From the NCBI RefSeq assembly GCF_019212185.1, contig NZ_CP078138.1:2586501-2650500 (forward strand): a DNA stretch of 64,000 nt, given 5' to 3'. The first letter of the stretch is position 1. Each line of letters starts with the position of its first letter. The notes beneath the pieces were generated by a model. That model ran no database searches, was not told the origin of the DNA, and saw only the letters and a list, made by a program, of their open reading frames with translations. Positions 63,968 to 64,000 of the stretch are shown here, one piece after another. The position numbers and the translations under genes are program-made. The stretch comes from Pseudomonas fluorescens (GTDB lineage Bacteria > Pseudomonadota > Gammaproteobacteria > Pseudomonadales > Pseudomonadaceae).

Positions 63968-64000
63968 CGCGATGGCCTCGACGCTGCCAAGTGATAAGTT

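Overview
The window is high-GC, gene-dense DNA typical of the Pseudomonas fluorescens group. This rests on the GTAGGAGC...CTCGCTCCTAC-type REP elements, the mix of catabolic operons each with its own regulator, orphan type VI secretion (T6SS) effector islands, and the DUF1302/DUF1329 cassette. No rRNA, tRNA, CRISPR array or replication origin was seen. Apart from one IS256-type element, most of it reads as accessory metabolic chromosome.

Left part (0.4-11.9 kb): a DUF3079 gene, then a minus-strand T6SS module read as vgrG (GTG start), a phospholipase D effector of the Tle5 type, and two tandem Sel1-repeat lipoproteins that are probably its immunity proteins. Next come a minus-strand Rieske oxygenase, its reductase and an orphan solute-binding protein, divergent from a GcvA-like LysR regulator.

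12.1-23.3 kb: a plus-strand catabolic cluster with aldehyde dehydrogenase, CHMI-like isomerase, FAH-fold hydrolase, VOC protein, a complete polyamine-type ABC importer, a class III aminotransferase and a RutE-like nitroreductase, closed by a convergent LuxR-type regulator. The content suggests uptake and breakdown of an amine of unknown structure. 23.6-27.1 kb holds a TetR regulator, a perfect palindromic operator, a phytoene-desaturase-like flavoprotein and a ferredoxin-type reductase, followed by an intact IS256-family element with an 8-bp target duplication.

29-39.6 kb: an MFS transporter and a TIM-barrel isomerase, a MocR/GabR regulator, and a divergent seven-gene operon (quinone oxidoreductase, TauD-like dioxygenase, BKACE, MFS, DsbA/FrnE-like, Rieske ferredoxin, YeiH-like exporter) whose last four genes overlap by four bases each. 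It may be an organosulfur pathway. A roughly 930-bp imperfect inverted repeat with REP pairs in its loop follows. 40.7-53.5 kb: an AraC regulator and a divergent operon of alpha/beta hydrolase, DUF1302, DUF1329, YCF48-like, RND/MMPL transporter, acyl-CoA dehydrogenase and acyl-CoA ligase, apparently for handling a hydrophobic acyl compound.

54.6-59.9 kb is the most distinctive region: a PAAR - LysM-like - glycine-rich hydrophobic effector followed by at least eight related small membrane proteins plus one decayed copy, in visibly AT-richer DNA. This looks like a T6SS pore-forming effector with an expanded immunity array. The right end holds a LysR/SDR/MFS sugar-acid-type locus and a deletion scar joining the 3' ends of two divergent broken genes.
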